DNA of 23,994 nucleotides, from the NCBI GenBank assembly GCA_002403175.1, contig DHHG01000037.1:1-23994 (forward strand). The letters run 5' to 3'. The notes under the pieces are model-generated. The model was not told where the DNA came from. It was given only the letters and a program-made list of their open reading frames with translations, and did no database searches. The translations under genes were made by a program, and so were the position numbers. Origin of the DNA: Syntrophaceae bacterium UBA4778. GTDB lineage: Bacteria > Desulfobacterota > Syntrophia > Syntrophales > UBA4778. Shown here in pieces: positions 1 to 8,051 of this stretch (positions are counted from its first letter, which is position 1; the number at the start of each line of letters is the position of its first letter).

Positions 1-2
1 AA

Positions 3-200
3 GGCATTTCGGATGTCAAGATGAAACGCCTTGGGGTGGACGACACGTTCGTGGAGCATGCAACTCAAGCCGAATTGCGAAAACAATTCGGCATAGATGC
101 GCAGGGTATCGCGAGAGCAGTTGTGGAAGTGGTTGCATCGGATCAGTTGGAAAGATTGCATGAAGAGAAGCTCATCAGGTCAAAAAATAAGGTTGGATAA
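3..200 (+). CDS. dxs: 1-deoxy-D-xylulose-5-phosphate synthase, C-terminal end (partial)
   Basis: This is the last 65 codons of a gene that enters from the left edge. The frame starts at base 3 and ends with TAA at 198-200. It reads GISDVKMKRLGVDD, then FVEHATQAELRKQFGIDAQGI, which matches the DXS C-terminus, where a 'LG(I/L)PD.FVEHG....L....GLD..GI' pattern closes the transketolase C-terminal domain. DXS condenses pyruvate and glyceraldehyde-3-phosphate with thiamine diphosphate in the first step of the MEP isoprenoid pathway. The next gene, tlyA, starts inside its last codons, and ispH, the last MEP enzyme, follows, so the three probably form one transcription unit. The catalytic part is outside the window, so the identification rests on the tail and the context. 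Confidence 0.85.
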   Translation, partial: GISDVKMKRLGVDDTFVEHATQAELRKQFGIDAQGIARAVVEVVASDQLERLHEEKLIRSKNKVG

Positions 201-918
201 AATCATTGTTGATCGCGGGATTGCTCAGACCCGAGAAAGAGCCAAAGCATTAATCCTGTCCGGCATTGTTCTTGTTCAGGGAGAGCGGATCGACAAGGCG
301 AGCGCAATGATTGATTCGGATGCGCAAATTTCTATTAAAGGAGAAGACAATCCATATGTAAGCAGAGGCGGTCTTAAGCTAAAAGGCGCTCTGGACCACT
401 TTCAGATTGATGTTGCCGGAAAAACAGCACTGGATGTTGGGGCTTCAACGGGCGGCTTCACCGATTGTCTTTTGCAGCAAGGGGCTCTGAAGGTCTATGC
501 ATTGGATGTAGGATATGGTCAACTGGCCTGGAAGCTCAGAACAGATAAGCGCGTCATCAATATAGAGAGGACCAACATCCGCTATTATTCCGGAGAAGCT
601 ATAAACGATGATATTGATATCGCTACAATTGACGCCTCATTTATTTCTCTAAAACTGGTCCTTCCGGCGGTCATTAAATTTTTAAAACCTGGATCAGGTT
701 TGCTGGCTCTAATTAAACCGCAATTTGAAGCGGGTCGTGAGGAAGTCGGAAAAAAAGGTGTTGTCAGAGATGCTGAAGTCCATCGTAAGGTTGTGCAGGC
801 AATCATAGATTTCTGCCGGGAATTGGGTCTGAATGTAATTGGGACTTGTGACTCTCCCCTGCTTGGTCCGGCAGGCAACAAAGAATTTTTTATTTATGCG
901 GTTGCCCTGAATATATAA
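160..918 (+). CDS. tlyA: TlyA family rRNA (cytidine-2'-O)-methyltransferase
   Basis: This 252-aa protein belongs to the TlyA/hemolysin A family, whose characterised members 2'-O-methylate cytidines in 16S and/or 23S rRNA using S-adenosylmethionine. An N-terminal S4 RNA-binding domain begins at IRLDKIIVDRG and includes RERAKALILSG. An FtsJ-like Rossmann methyltransferase domain follows, with SAM motif LDVGASTGGFTD, acidic motif ALDVGYGQLAW, and later IDASFISL and LIKPQFEAGR. The frame is open upstream to 97, but the ATG at 160 places the S4 domain at the usual distance from the N-terminus, so it is preferred. It overlaps the end of dxs by about 40 bases, indicating translational coupling. The family's old haemolysin label is not a safe functional claim. 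Confidence 0.93.
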   Translation: MKRSSSGQKIRLDKIIVDRGIAQTRERAKALILSGIVLVQGERIDKASAMIDSDAQISIKGEDNPYVSRGGLKLKGALDHFQIDVAGKTALDVGASTGGFTDCLLQQGALKVYALDVGYGQLAWKLRTDKRVINIERTNIRYYSGEAINDDIDIATIDASFISLKLVLPAVIKFLKPGSGLLALIKPQFEAGREEVGKKGVVRDAEVHRKVVQAIIDFCRELGLNVIGTCDSPLLGPAGNKEFFIYAVALNI

Positions 919-991
919 AAAGAGTGGAGGAAAACAAATAAAATGATATTATTCTTCCTCTTACAAAGAAAGCTTTTCAGGTCGGAAGTTT

Positions 992-1852
992 ATGGAAATA
1001 AAATTGGCGAAAACAGCCGGATTCTGCATGGGGGTAAGGCGTGCTGTTGACATGGTGCTTCAAATTGCCGCTCGAAAAGAGATTGAACCTATTTATACTT
1101 ATGGCCCATTAATTCATAATCCGCAAACAGTGGATATGCTGAGGAAACAGGGGGTCGTTCCAGTCGATGATTTGGAGAATATAAAAAAAGGAATGATTAT
1201 CATCCGTACCCACGGAATTTCACCTCAGGAAAAAGAAAGGATTCAGGCAAAGGGAATAAAAATTATCGATGCGACCTGCCCTAAGGTGGTTCATGTCCAG
1301 GCGATTATAAAAAAACATGCCGCCCAAAATTATACGATCATGATTGTGGGTGACAGTGAGCATCCGGAAGTTGAGGGATTGCTGGGGCATGCGGGAGGGC
1401 ATGGAATTGCGGTTGGGAATATCGACCATTTAGAAAAATTCCATCCTGTCGAGAAATTGTGTGTTGTTGCCCAAACGACTCAGTGCAAAGAGGCATATGC
1501 TGATATTGCAAAGCACATTGCTGAAAAGATGCCCGGTGCTTTGATTTTTGATACCATTTGCGATTCGACGGAACAGAGACAGGCTGAAGCCAGGAAACTG
1601 GCTTCTGAAATGGAAGTCGTTCTGATCATTGGTGGGCACAACAGCGCAAATACCAGAAGACTTGCCAACATATCCGAAAGCCACGGAACACCAACCTTCC
1701 ATATTGAAACTGCAGGCGATCTCAAAGATATTCGGCTGGACCGGTTTGAAAAAATCGGAATTTCAGCAGGTGCTTCAACGCCTAATTGGGTAATAAAGCA
1801 AATAATTTATGCGCTGTCAGAAATAGGATTCCATAAGCAGGCAGTTTCCTGA
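992..1852 (+). CDS. ispH: 4-hydroxy-3-methylbut-2-enyl diphosphate reductase
   Basis: IspH makes IPP and DMAPP from HMBPP in the last MEP-pathway step, using a [4Fe-4S] cluster. The 286-aa length is typical. All expected residues are visible: cluster cysteines C12 (AGFCMGVRRAV), C96 (DATCPKV) and C190 (DTICDST), substrate histidines H42, H74 and H124, catalytic E126 in GDSEHPEVEG, and the S-x-N of GGHNSANTRRL (S218, N220). The ATG at 992 has a GGAAG just upstream. The gene lies 73 bases after tlyA in a group that also contains dxs. The nearby Nfu-type carrier and ferredoxin genes are suggestive for a cluster-dependent enzyme, but no direct link is shown. Confidence 0.97.
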   Translation: MEIKLAKTAGFCMGVRRAVDMVLQIAARKEIEPIYTYGPLIHNPQTVDMLRKQGVVPVDDLENIKKGMIIIRTHGISPQEKERIQAKGIKIIDATCPKVVHVQAIIKKHAAQNYTIMIVGDSEHPEVEGLLGHAGGHGIAVGNIDHLEKFHPVEKLCVVAQTTQCKEAYADIAKHIAEKMPGALIFDTICDSTEQRQAEARKLASEMEVVLIIGGHNSANTRRLANISESHGTPTFHIETAGDLKDIRLDRFEKIGISAGASTPNWVIKQIIYALSEIGFHKQAVS

Positions 1853-1971
1853 TAATCGTTAGTCTATTAAATCAATACTTTTTGCATTTTCTGGGGTGGA
1901 TTTGTCAGACGCATTGTGCTAAAAGGCATCGAGTGGTTTGCCTTCCTTTTATAATTGCGAACCTCGGAGAA

Positions 1972-2571
1972 ATGAAGATAGTGATTAAAAAAATTGGCTT
2001 GTTTTTAGTACTGGTGGTCTGTATATCCCTTATGGGGTGTGGAGGAAAGATCCGCTATTCTCAAAGCACGCCTGAAGCTAAAGATTTTCATCCGGAGAGA
2101 ATTGCGGTTTTGGCCGTGGATACGGATGCTTTTCCGGCAGCTGAGGGTATTGGGGAACAGATCATTACCGATATGCTTGAAAAAAAGCATTGGTATACAA
2201 AGGTGGAATCACCTGCAATTTTTAAAGCCAGTTTGGAAAAAGACGAAGACCTGAAAAAAACAATTTCAGAATATCTGAAAAAGCTTAAAATGGTAAATTT
2301 CTCCGATCCTGATCTCAGTAAAAAAATCGGGGAGAGATTAAATGTGCAGGCTTTTTTTGTGGGAAAAATTGACTTATGGAATTACTCCATTGAAGACAAA
2401 AAGAAGTTCGCAAAAGTAGGGATGGAAATACGGCTGATTGATGCGGCAACAGGAAAAGTGATCTGGCGGGCTAATCACAACAGGATTAAAGATTATTGGC
2501 TTTTCAAGCCGGATCTCTCCGAGATAGCGAAAGGCCTTGTAAAAGATATAATCAATTACGTGCCGCGTTAA
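1972..2571 (+). CDS. Lipoprotein with a CsgG/LpoB-like fold (putative)
   Basis: This is a predicted lipoprotein of about 200 aa. A short basic start (MKIVIKK) leads into a hydrophobic stretch and a lipobox ending in LMGC, with the lipidated cysteine at residue 23, followed by GGK. The mature part has RIAVLAVD, then a region on GIGEQIITDMLEKK, then LNVQAFFVGKID, and an ending MEIRLIDAATGKVIWRA. That pattern is common in CsgG/LpoB/PelC-like periplasmic lipoproteins. This is a fold impression, not a named assignment. The start is uncertain: the ATG at 1972 sits only about 2 bases after GGAGA, whereas the GTG at 1981 is better spaced. The role is unknown; outer-membrane attachment is inferred from the absence of an aspartate at +2. 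Confidence 0.72.
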   Translation: MKIVIKKIGLFLVLVVCISLMGCGGKIRYSQSTPEAKDFHPERIAVLAVDTDAFPAAEGIGEQIITDMLEKKHWYTKVESPAIFKASLEKDEDLKKTISEYLKKLKMVNFSDPDLSKKIGERLNVQAFFVGKIDLWNYSIEDKKKFAKVGMEIRLIDAATGKVIWRANHNRIKDYWLFKPDLSEIAKGLVKDIINYVPR

Positions 2572-2609
2572 TCGAAAGAGAATTAATGATTAATTAAGGG
2601 GGGTATCGG

Positions 2610-2831
2610 ATGAAAGAAGAAGTAGCTAAAGCAATTAATGAGCTCCGTCCGAGTCTGCAGGCTGATGGAGGAGATGTTATTCTTGTTGATGTTACGGAGG
2701 ATGGCGTTGTTAAGGTGCAATTAATAGGAGCGTGCAGTGGTTGTCCCATGTCTCAGATGACCTTAAAAATGGGAATAGAAAAGTACCTGAAACAGAGTGT
2801 CCCTGCAGTTAAAGAAGTTATTTCCGTTTAG
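2610..2831 (+). CDS. NifU C-terminal-domain (Nfu-type) Fe-S scaffold/carrier protein
   Basis: This 73-aa protein consists only of the NifU C-terminal domain. It contains LQADGGDV, typical of the family, and the cluster-binding CxxC as ACSGCPMS (C42, C45). Family members assemble or carry [4Fe-4S] clusters to client apoproteins. An AAGGGGGG-like Shine-Dalgarno site lies 5-10 bases before the ATG. A small 2[4Fe-4S] ferredoxin follows 80 bases later, so a carrier and a possible client sit side by side. Single-domain Nfu proteins of this size are common in anaerobes. Confidence 0.92.
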   Translation: MKEEVAKAINELRPSLQADGGDVILVDVTEDGVVKVQLIGACSGCPMSQMTLKMGIEKYLKQSVPAVKEVISV

Positions 2832-2902
2832 ATACGGAGAGCATAGACCGAAATTAAAAGCATGAGGTTCTCGTAACCCATGCCAAAATAACAGGAGGAT
2901 AA

Positions 2903-3085
<183 letters not shown>

Positions 3086-3110
3086 ATTCAGCAGAAATAG
3101 GAACAGGGAT

Positions 3111-3140
3111 AATGCCGGAATTGTCTCCAATTCCGGCATT
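3111..3140 (+). terminator. Strong hairpin after the ferredoxin gene, probable terminator
   Basis: A perfect 13-bp inverted repeat (arms AATGCCGGAATTG and CAATTCCGGCATT) encloses the 4-base loop TCTC. It begins 25 bases after the ferredoxin stop. The T tract after it is weak (TTTGAATTT), so termination may be incomplete and tmk could be partly co-transcribed. Confidence 0.65.
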
Positions 3141-3188
3141 TGAATTTCCGTGCCCGCCTATGTAAACTTCCGATATGAAAGTAGACGA

Positions 3189-3824
3189 ATGCGAAAATTT
3201 ATAACCTTTGAGGGAGTCGAGGGTTGTGGTAAATCAACCCAAATAAAGCTGATCGCGGATGCTTTGCGTATAGAGGGTAGAGATGTCCTTGCGACGGAAG
3301 AACCGGGTGGAAGTGATATCGGCAAAGAGCTTCGAAGGTTGCTGCTGAATAGATCCCAGATCAAAATCTCCTCGGAAGCGGAGCTCCTCTTGTTTATGGC
3401 GGATCGGGCGCAGCACGTTCGAGAAATGATTCTGCCGGCACTGGATGAGAACCGGATTGTCCTCTGTGATCGCTTTTCAGATGCAACCATTGCCTATCAG
3501 GGGTTCGGTCGGGGCATGGATCTCAAAGATATTGAAAATTTGAATCGTTTTGCATGTGCCGATCTGAAACCAGATTTGACATTCCTTTTTGATATCTCTG
3601 TGGAGGAGGGTATTGCTCGCGCGATGAAAAGAATGGCCAATGCCGAATTATCTAAACGCGAAGACCGTTTTGAATCAGAAGAAATCAATTTTCATGAAAG
3701 GGTACGGAAGGGTTATTTGAAACTGGCTCAGAATGAAGCAGCAAGATTCCGCATCGTAGATGGGTCAAAAGGCATTGAGGAAGTCCATGCGGCAGTTTGG
3801 GCAGAGATAAACAAGATCATATAA
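3189..3824 (+). CDS. tmk: Thymidylate kinase
   Basis: TMK phosphorylates dTMP to dTDP for DNA synthesis. The 211-aa protein starts KFITFEGVEGCGKSTQ, containing the P-loop. It then has EEPGGSDIGKELR, the DR(Y/F/H) motif as LCDRFSDATIAYQG, DLTFLFDIS, and a lid region around SKREDRFE. The frame extends upstream to a GTG at 3150, but the ATG at 3189 puts the P-loop at the family's usual position and is chosen. No strong Shine-Dalgarno site is visible there. It is followed by holB, ricT and metG on the same strand, an arrangement known from several bacterial phyla. Confidence 0.95.
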   Translation: MRKFITFEGVEGCGKSTQIKLIADALRIEGRDVLATEEPGGSDIGKELRRLLLNRSQIKISSEAELLLFMADRAQHVREMILPALDENRIVLCDRFSDATIAYQGFGRGMDLKDIENLNRFACADLKPDLTFLFDISVEEGIARAMKRMANAELSKREDRFESEEINFHERVRKGYLKLAQNEAARFRIVDGSKGIEEVHAAVWAEINKII

Positions 3825-3876
3825 GATTGAACATTCCGGGTCTCCCGGAGGTCAACTTCTAAATGTCGGAATGACG

Positions 3877-4872
3877 ATGTCGTTCAAGCAAATTTATGGA
3901 CACGAAAAAACGCTCTCAATATTGAATGCTGCTATCTGCAATGAACGGATTGCGCATGCTTATCTCTTTTATGGGATTGAGGGTGTTGGGAAAAAAACAG
4001 TAGCTTATAATTTCGCAAAGGCAATCAATTGCCTGCAAAACGGCCCCGATGCTTGCGACAGCTGCGCATCCTGTTTGAAAATCGACCATGGGAATTATCC
4101 CGACCTGATAGAAATAGATCCCGATGGACAATTCATCCGGATAAAAGAGGTTCGGGAAATCCAGAACCAGATGAGATTTGCTCCTCTTGAGGGTAAGGCG
4201 AGATTTTTCATTATTAGAGAGGCTGACCGGATGAACGGTGCTGCTGCTAATGCTCTTCTGAAAACATTGGAGGAGCCCTCTGCCTGTAATGTCTTGATAC
4301 TGATATCATCAAAACCTTACCAGCTTCCGGCGACTATCGTTTCCCGATGTCAGCGCATCCGCTTTGATCCGCTCCCGGTAGAAATTGTTGCAGCCTTCTT
4401 GGAAGAGCAGTGCAGTCTGGACAGGGACAAGGCTTTGATTTTGGCTGCTTCCTCGGCCGGAAGTATCGGGAAGGCGCTCGAAATGAATGAGGAAAGTTAT
4501 TTTGAATTCCAAACTTCGGCAATGGACAGGTTCTTGAGATTACAAGATCCTCTTGATTTTTTCTCTTTTTTGTCCGATTTTGGATCAGAAAAAAAGGACA
4601 TCATGAGAATCCTCGGTACCTTGACGATGTGGTATCGGGATATGTTGTATGTTTTGGAAGGTGGGAACGAGAACAATCTGATTCACCGGGACAGGATCGA
4701 TGATATCCGGAAAGCAATTACAGGCTTGACCGGACCGATTATACTTGAAAATATCAAAACGATCAGCAGGACACAAAGGGCTATTGAACAGAATGCCAAT
4801 AAGCAATTGGCGCTTGAATGCATGATGTTTCGACTTTTTACAAACATACTTCCCCGGAAGGGAAGAAGATGA
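3877..4872 (+). CDS. holB: DNA polymerase III clamp-loader subunit delta'
   Basis: This is an AAA+ clamp-loader protein of about 331 aa. It has FKQIYGHEKTLSILNAAI at the N-terminus and a Walker A-like GIEGVGKKT. The zinc-binding cysteines are C54 and CDSCASC (C62, C65, C68, counted from the ATG at 3871). Downstream are READRMNGAAANALLKTLEEP (the Walker B/sensor region) and IVSRCQRIRF, the SRC motif of clamp-loader subunits. The C-terminus carries the less conserved collar domain. Both 3871 and 3877 are ATG codons in frame; 3877 is better spaced from the TCGGA just upstream. A dnaX-like gamma/tau identity is less likely because of the length and the adjacent tmk. Confidence 0.9.
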   Translation: MSFKQIYGHEKTLSILNAAICNERIAHAYLFYGIEGVGKKTVAYNFAKAINCLQNGPDACDSCASCLKIDHGNYPDLIEIDPDGQFIRIKEVREIQNQMRFAPLEGKARFFIIREADRMNGAAANALLKTLEEPSACNVLILISSKPYQLPATIVSRCQRIRFDPLPVEIVAAFLEEQCSLDRDKALILAASSAGSIGKALEMNEESYFEFQTSAMDRFLRLQDPLDFFSFLSDFGSEKKDIMRILGTLTMWYRDMLYVLEGGNENNLIHRDRIDDIRKAITGLTGPIILENIKTISRTQRAIEQNANKQLALECMMFRLFTNILPRKGRR

Positions 4873-4918
4873 ATAGAAATTCAAGAGGCCTCGGGCTTCA
4901 GGTTTAGGAAATAGAAAA

Positions 4919-5764
4919 ATGGAAGAGAGTATAGTTGACGATCTGCCAAAAAATATTGTGGGCCTGAAATTCAAAAAACAGGGGAAAATCTATACCTTTG
5001 AAGCGGCTGATCTTATATTGAAACCGAATGATAAGGTTATTGTTGAGACGGAAAACGGTTTGACCGTTGCGGTCGTAGCTACCGGTGTAAGGCAGGCACA
5101 AGCGGGCCAGTTCCCGCCAAACCTCAAAAAAATTGTCCGGAAAGTAACCCCGCAGGATTTGAAGGCGGATGAGGAAAACCGGAAAACGGAAAAGAACGCA
5201 TTTGATTTTTGCTTCAGCCGTATTGCAGAAAGAAATCTTGCAATGAAGCTGGTGGAAGTAGAATGCCTTTTTGACAGAAGTAAGATCATCTTTTACTTTA
5301 CTGCTGATAACAGGGTAGATTTCCGGGAGCTTGTAAAAGATCTTGTTCAGAAATTCAAAACCAGAATCGAATTAAGACAGATTGGGGTCAGAAACGAGAC
5401 AAGAATTTGTGGCGGTATGGGAATCTGCGGACGAGAGATATGCTGTTCAACTTTCTTGCAGAATCTTGATACCGTCTCAGTAAAGATGGCCAAAGAGCAA
5501 AATATGCTCCTCAATCCGGAAAAGATTTCCGGACTCTGCGGAAGGCTGATGTGTTGCCTCGCCTTCGAATACGAGACTTATCGCGATATGAAAAAAAATA
5601 TGCCCAAAATCGGAAAAATTAGTGAAACGCCTCTGGGGCGGGGTAAGGTCGTAAGGCAGAACATCCTGAAAGGCACGATTTCAGTACATATGGAAGACGG
5701 TAGGGAAGTAGAATTGGAAATAAAACCACCAAAAGAGGAAAAGAAGACAAAAGATCAGGGCTGA
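4919..5764 (+). CDS. ricT: PSP1-domain protein, RicT/YaaT family
   Basis: This 281-aa protein has the PSP1 C-terminal domain typical of B. subtilis RicT (YaaT). The conserved cysteine clusters are visible: ICGGMGICGREICCSTFL and SGLCGRLMCCLAFEYETY. In B. subtilis RicT works with RicA and RicF, binds Fe-S clusters and promotes RNase Y-dependent RNA maturation; whether a deltaproteobacterial homologue does the same is unknown. An AGGAAA sequence precedes the ATG. The last 20 or so residues are rich in lysine and glutamate. It lies between holB and metG, as in Firmicutes, and probably belongs to the same operon. Confidence 0.88.
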   Translation: MEESIVDDLPKNIVGLKFKKQGKIYTFEAADLILKPNDKVIVETENGLTVAVVATGVRQAQAGQFPPNLKKIVRKVTPQDLKADEENRKTEKNAFDFCFSRIAERNLAMKLVEVECLFDRSKIIFYFTADNRVDFRELVKDLVQKFKTRIELRQIGVRNETRICGGMGICGREICCSTFLQNLDTVSVKMAKEQNMLLNPEKISGLCGRLMCCLAFEYETYRDMKKNMPKIGKISETPLGRGKVVRQNILKGTISVHMEDGREVELEIKPPKEEKKTKDQG

Positions 5765-5812
5765 TATAAGTCAGCTTTGCGATATATAGCGGTTAGTACG
5801 GAAGGATAGGTT

Positions 5813-7717
5813 ATGAATGAGAAGACTTTTTATGTGACAACACCGATCTATTACGTAAATGCGTCGCCTCACATCGGGCATGCTTATACGACCATCATTG
5901 CGGATGTGCTGGCTCGTTTCAATCGGAGCCGCGGATATAAAACTTTTTTTCTGACCGGAACGGATGAACACGGTGATAAAATTGCTGAGGCAGCCCGTAA
6001 AGCGAACATTACGCCACAGGCCTATGCGGATAGTATCAGCGCTCAATTCCGTGAACTCTGGCCGGAGCTGGCGATTACCAATGACGCCTTCATCAGGACG
6101 ACCGATCCCGAGCATATTCGAACCGTCCAGTTGATTTTGCAGAAAGTCTATGATTCAGGAGATATTTACTTCGGCCAGTACGGAGGTCACTACTGTGTTG
6201 GTTGCGAGCGTTTCTATATGGAGACGGAGCTTGTGGACGGAAAGTGTCCCGATCATCAGGTTGCGCCGGAGTTCCGGCAGGAAAGCAATTATTTCTTTAA
6301 GATGAGCCGTTATCAGGACTGGCTGATCTCATACATTCAGGATCATCCCGATTTTATCCGTCCTGAACGCTATCGCAATGAGGTTCTGGCATTCCTTCGG
6401 GAGCCCTTGGGGGATCTTTGTATCTCCAGGCCCAAATCCAGACTCACCTGGGGTATTACACTGCCTTTTGATGAGAATTATGTCACGTATGTTTGGTTCG
6501 ATGCCCTGATCAATTATATTACCGGTATAGGTTACCCGGATCGAGAAAGCTTCACGATCTTCTGGCCTCATTCCAACCACCTGATTGCCAAGGACATTGT
6601 GAAACCGCACGGAATCTACTGGCCGACCATGCTCAAGGCCGCCGGGATCGAGCCTTACAGTCATCTGAATGTTCATGGGTACTGGAATATCGAGCAGAGT
6701 AAGATGTCCAAGAGCCTGGGAAACATCGTGCGTCCGCTTGATTTGAAAGATAAATATGGCCTGGACGCATTCCGGTATTTTCTCCTTCGAGATATGGTTT
6801 TCGGACTCGATTCGAGCTTCAGTGAAGAGAGCCTGGTGCAGCGCCTCAATTCCGATCTGGCCAATGATCTTGGAAATCTTGTCAGCCGTGTTCTTCAGAT
6901 GGCCTTGAAGTATTTTGAGGGGAAAACGCCTGAATCGACACAGAATTTGGCTGATATACCTGAAGATTTGACGCTTAGGGAGCGCTCTGCATCCGTTATT
7001 TCTGAGGTCGAGTCCGCATTTGAAGAACTGGCCTTTCACAAGGCCCTGATCGCAATTTGGGATTTTATCAATCTCGCCAATAAGTACATCGTGACGACCG
7101 AGCCGTGGGTGCTGGCCAAAGATCCTGCAAATGCTGAGAGATTAAGAACAGTCGTGTATAATCTCCTGGAGTCGTTGCGCCATGTGGCTGTGCTCATCGC
7201 TCCCTTTATGCCCGGGACGTCGCAAAGCATTCTGGGTCGAATCGGAATAACCGATTATACAAATCAAAATTACGACTCCATTCGCACCTGGGGCGGCCTG
7301 AAACCGGGGAGTCCCGTGGAAAAGGGAGATGCCCTGTTCCCCAGAGTCGAGTTCAAAAAGGAGGCGCCACCGGCTCCAAAAAAATTGGAAACAAAACCGG
7401 AAATCACGTACGAAGATTTTCAGAAGATCGACTTGCGTGCTGCCCAAATCCTCGAAGCCGAGCGGGTTCCTAAATCGGATAAGCTTATAAAGCTGAAGGT
7501 CGATGTCGGCGAAGAAAGGACCATAGTGGCCGGGATCGGCAAAGACTACAAACCTGAAGACCTCGTGGGCAAGAGCATCGTCATAGTCGCAAATTTGAAA
7601 CCAGCCAAACTAATGGGCGTGGAATCAAGGGGAATGCTGCTGGCAACGAGCGGAAAAGATGGGTTGACATTATTAGGGTTTGATCGGGATGCGGAACCGG
7701 GGGGGGCAATTAAGTAA
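5813..7717 (+). CDS. metG: Methionyl-tRNA synthetase with C-terminal tRNA-binding domain
   Basis: This 634-aa class I synthetase charges initiator and elongator tRNA-Met. The HIGH signature is at residues 20-23 (H-I-G-H in SPHIGHAYT) and KMSKS at 297-301. A single zinc knuckle is made of CVGC and CPDH within the connective peptide. The catalytic domain is followed by the helical anticodon-binding domain. After a linker rich in proline and lysine comes a Trbp111-like OB-fold domain from about residue 535 (ITYEDFQKIDLRAAQILEAE) to GMLLATSG near the end. Such C-terminal fusions raise tRNA affinity. GGAAGGATAGG precedes the ATG. A terminator follows 56 bases after the stop. Confidence 0.97.
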   Translation: MNEKTFYVTTPIYYVNASPHIGHAYTTIIADVLARFNRSRGYKTFFLTGTDEHGDKIAEAARKANITPQAYADSISAQFRELWPELAITNDAFIRTTDPEHIRTVQLILQKVYDSGDIYFGQYGGHYCVGCERFYMETELVDGKCPDHQVAPEFRQESNYFFKMSRYQDWLISYIQDHPDFIRPERYRNEVLAFLREPLGDLCISRPKSRLTWGITLPFDENYVTYVWFDALINYITGIGYPDRESFTIFWPHSNHLIAKDIVKPHGIYWPTMLKAAGIEPYSHLNVHGYWNIEQSKMSKSLGNIVRPLDLKDKYGLDAFRYFLLRDMVFGLDSSFSEESLVQRLNSDLANDLGNLVSRVLQMALKYFEGKTPESTQNLADIPEDLTLRERSASVISEVESAFEELAFHKALIAIWDFINLANKYIVTTEPWVLAKDPANAERLRTVVYNLLESLRHVAVLIAPFMPGTSQSILGRIGITDYTNQNYDSIRTWGGLKPGSPVEKGDALFPRVEFKKEAPPAPKKLETKPEITYEDFQKIDLRAAQILEAERVPKSDKLIKLKVDVGEERTIVAGIGKDYKPEDLVGKSIVIVANLKPAKLMGVESRGMLLATSGKDGLTLLGFDRDAEPGGAIK

Positions 7718-7773
7718 AGTTCAGAGTCCGGAGTCCACAGTTAAGAACGAAAAAGTTGCGAGGTGATAAATGA

Positions 7774-7797
7774 GGCGGGCAATTGCTCGCCTTTTTT
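7774..7797 (+). terminator. Rho-independent terminator of metG
   Basis: GGCGGGCAA pairs with TTGCTCGCC (one G-T wobble), giving a nearly uninterrupted GC-rich palindrome directly followed by six T residues. It sits 56 bases after the metG stop. Confidence 0.85.
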
Positions 7798-7875
7798 ATT
7801 GATGAGGGATTTCGCAGAAAGATAATTGCCCAGGCTGGATGCACTGAATCAGTGCGTCTCTCATGAAATACTTGT

Positions 7876-7904
7876 CCCCGCAACTTCTTCAGCAACGGGG
7901 TTTT
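7876..7904 (+). terminator. Possible second terminator downstream of metG
   Basis: CCCCG and CGGGG flank a 15-base loop and are followed by TTTT. The stem is only 5 bp, so this is weak. It may back up the stronger hairpin about 100 bases earlier. Confidence 0.35.
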
Positions 7905-8051
7905 CTGTTATTCGATTGTCCTTCAATATAGTTAAGGGGAACACCAATAAGAGCTTTGGTCCTACCGGAACCGACAGCCGCTAACCGACAATTACGGCAT
8001 AGCCGTTCGAAACTGTCTTTTCTTCCAACTCAGAACTCTGGACTTTTCGTA

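Larger units (their letters stand above)
7718..8051. other. Intergenic region between convergent metG and aldolase genes
   Basis: No gene is seen in these 334 bases. They hold one clear terminator (7774-7797) and a weaker one (7876-7904). There is a compact palindrome GCACTGAATCAGTGC near 7839-7853. An 8-bp complementary pair (AAGTTGCG at about 7753 and CGCAACTT at 7879) could close the whole segment. Degenerate CAGAGTCC/CAGAACTC-like words occur near both ends, facing each other. Confidence 0.6.

Noticed and set aside
943..1050. Short frame with GGAGG upstream, before and overlapping ispH
   Set aside because: About 35 codons with no sign of a leader-peptide function; ispH has its own start site, so it is probably chance.
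2860..2883. Small hairpin (GCATGAGGTT / AACCCATGC) between the Nfu and ferredoxin genes
   Set aside because: One bulge, no T tract, and it lies in front of the ferredoxin; not enough for a terminator or riboswitch call.
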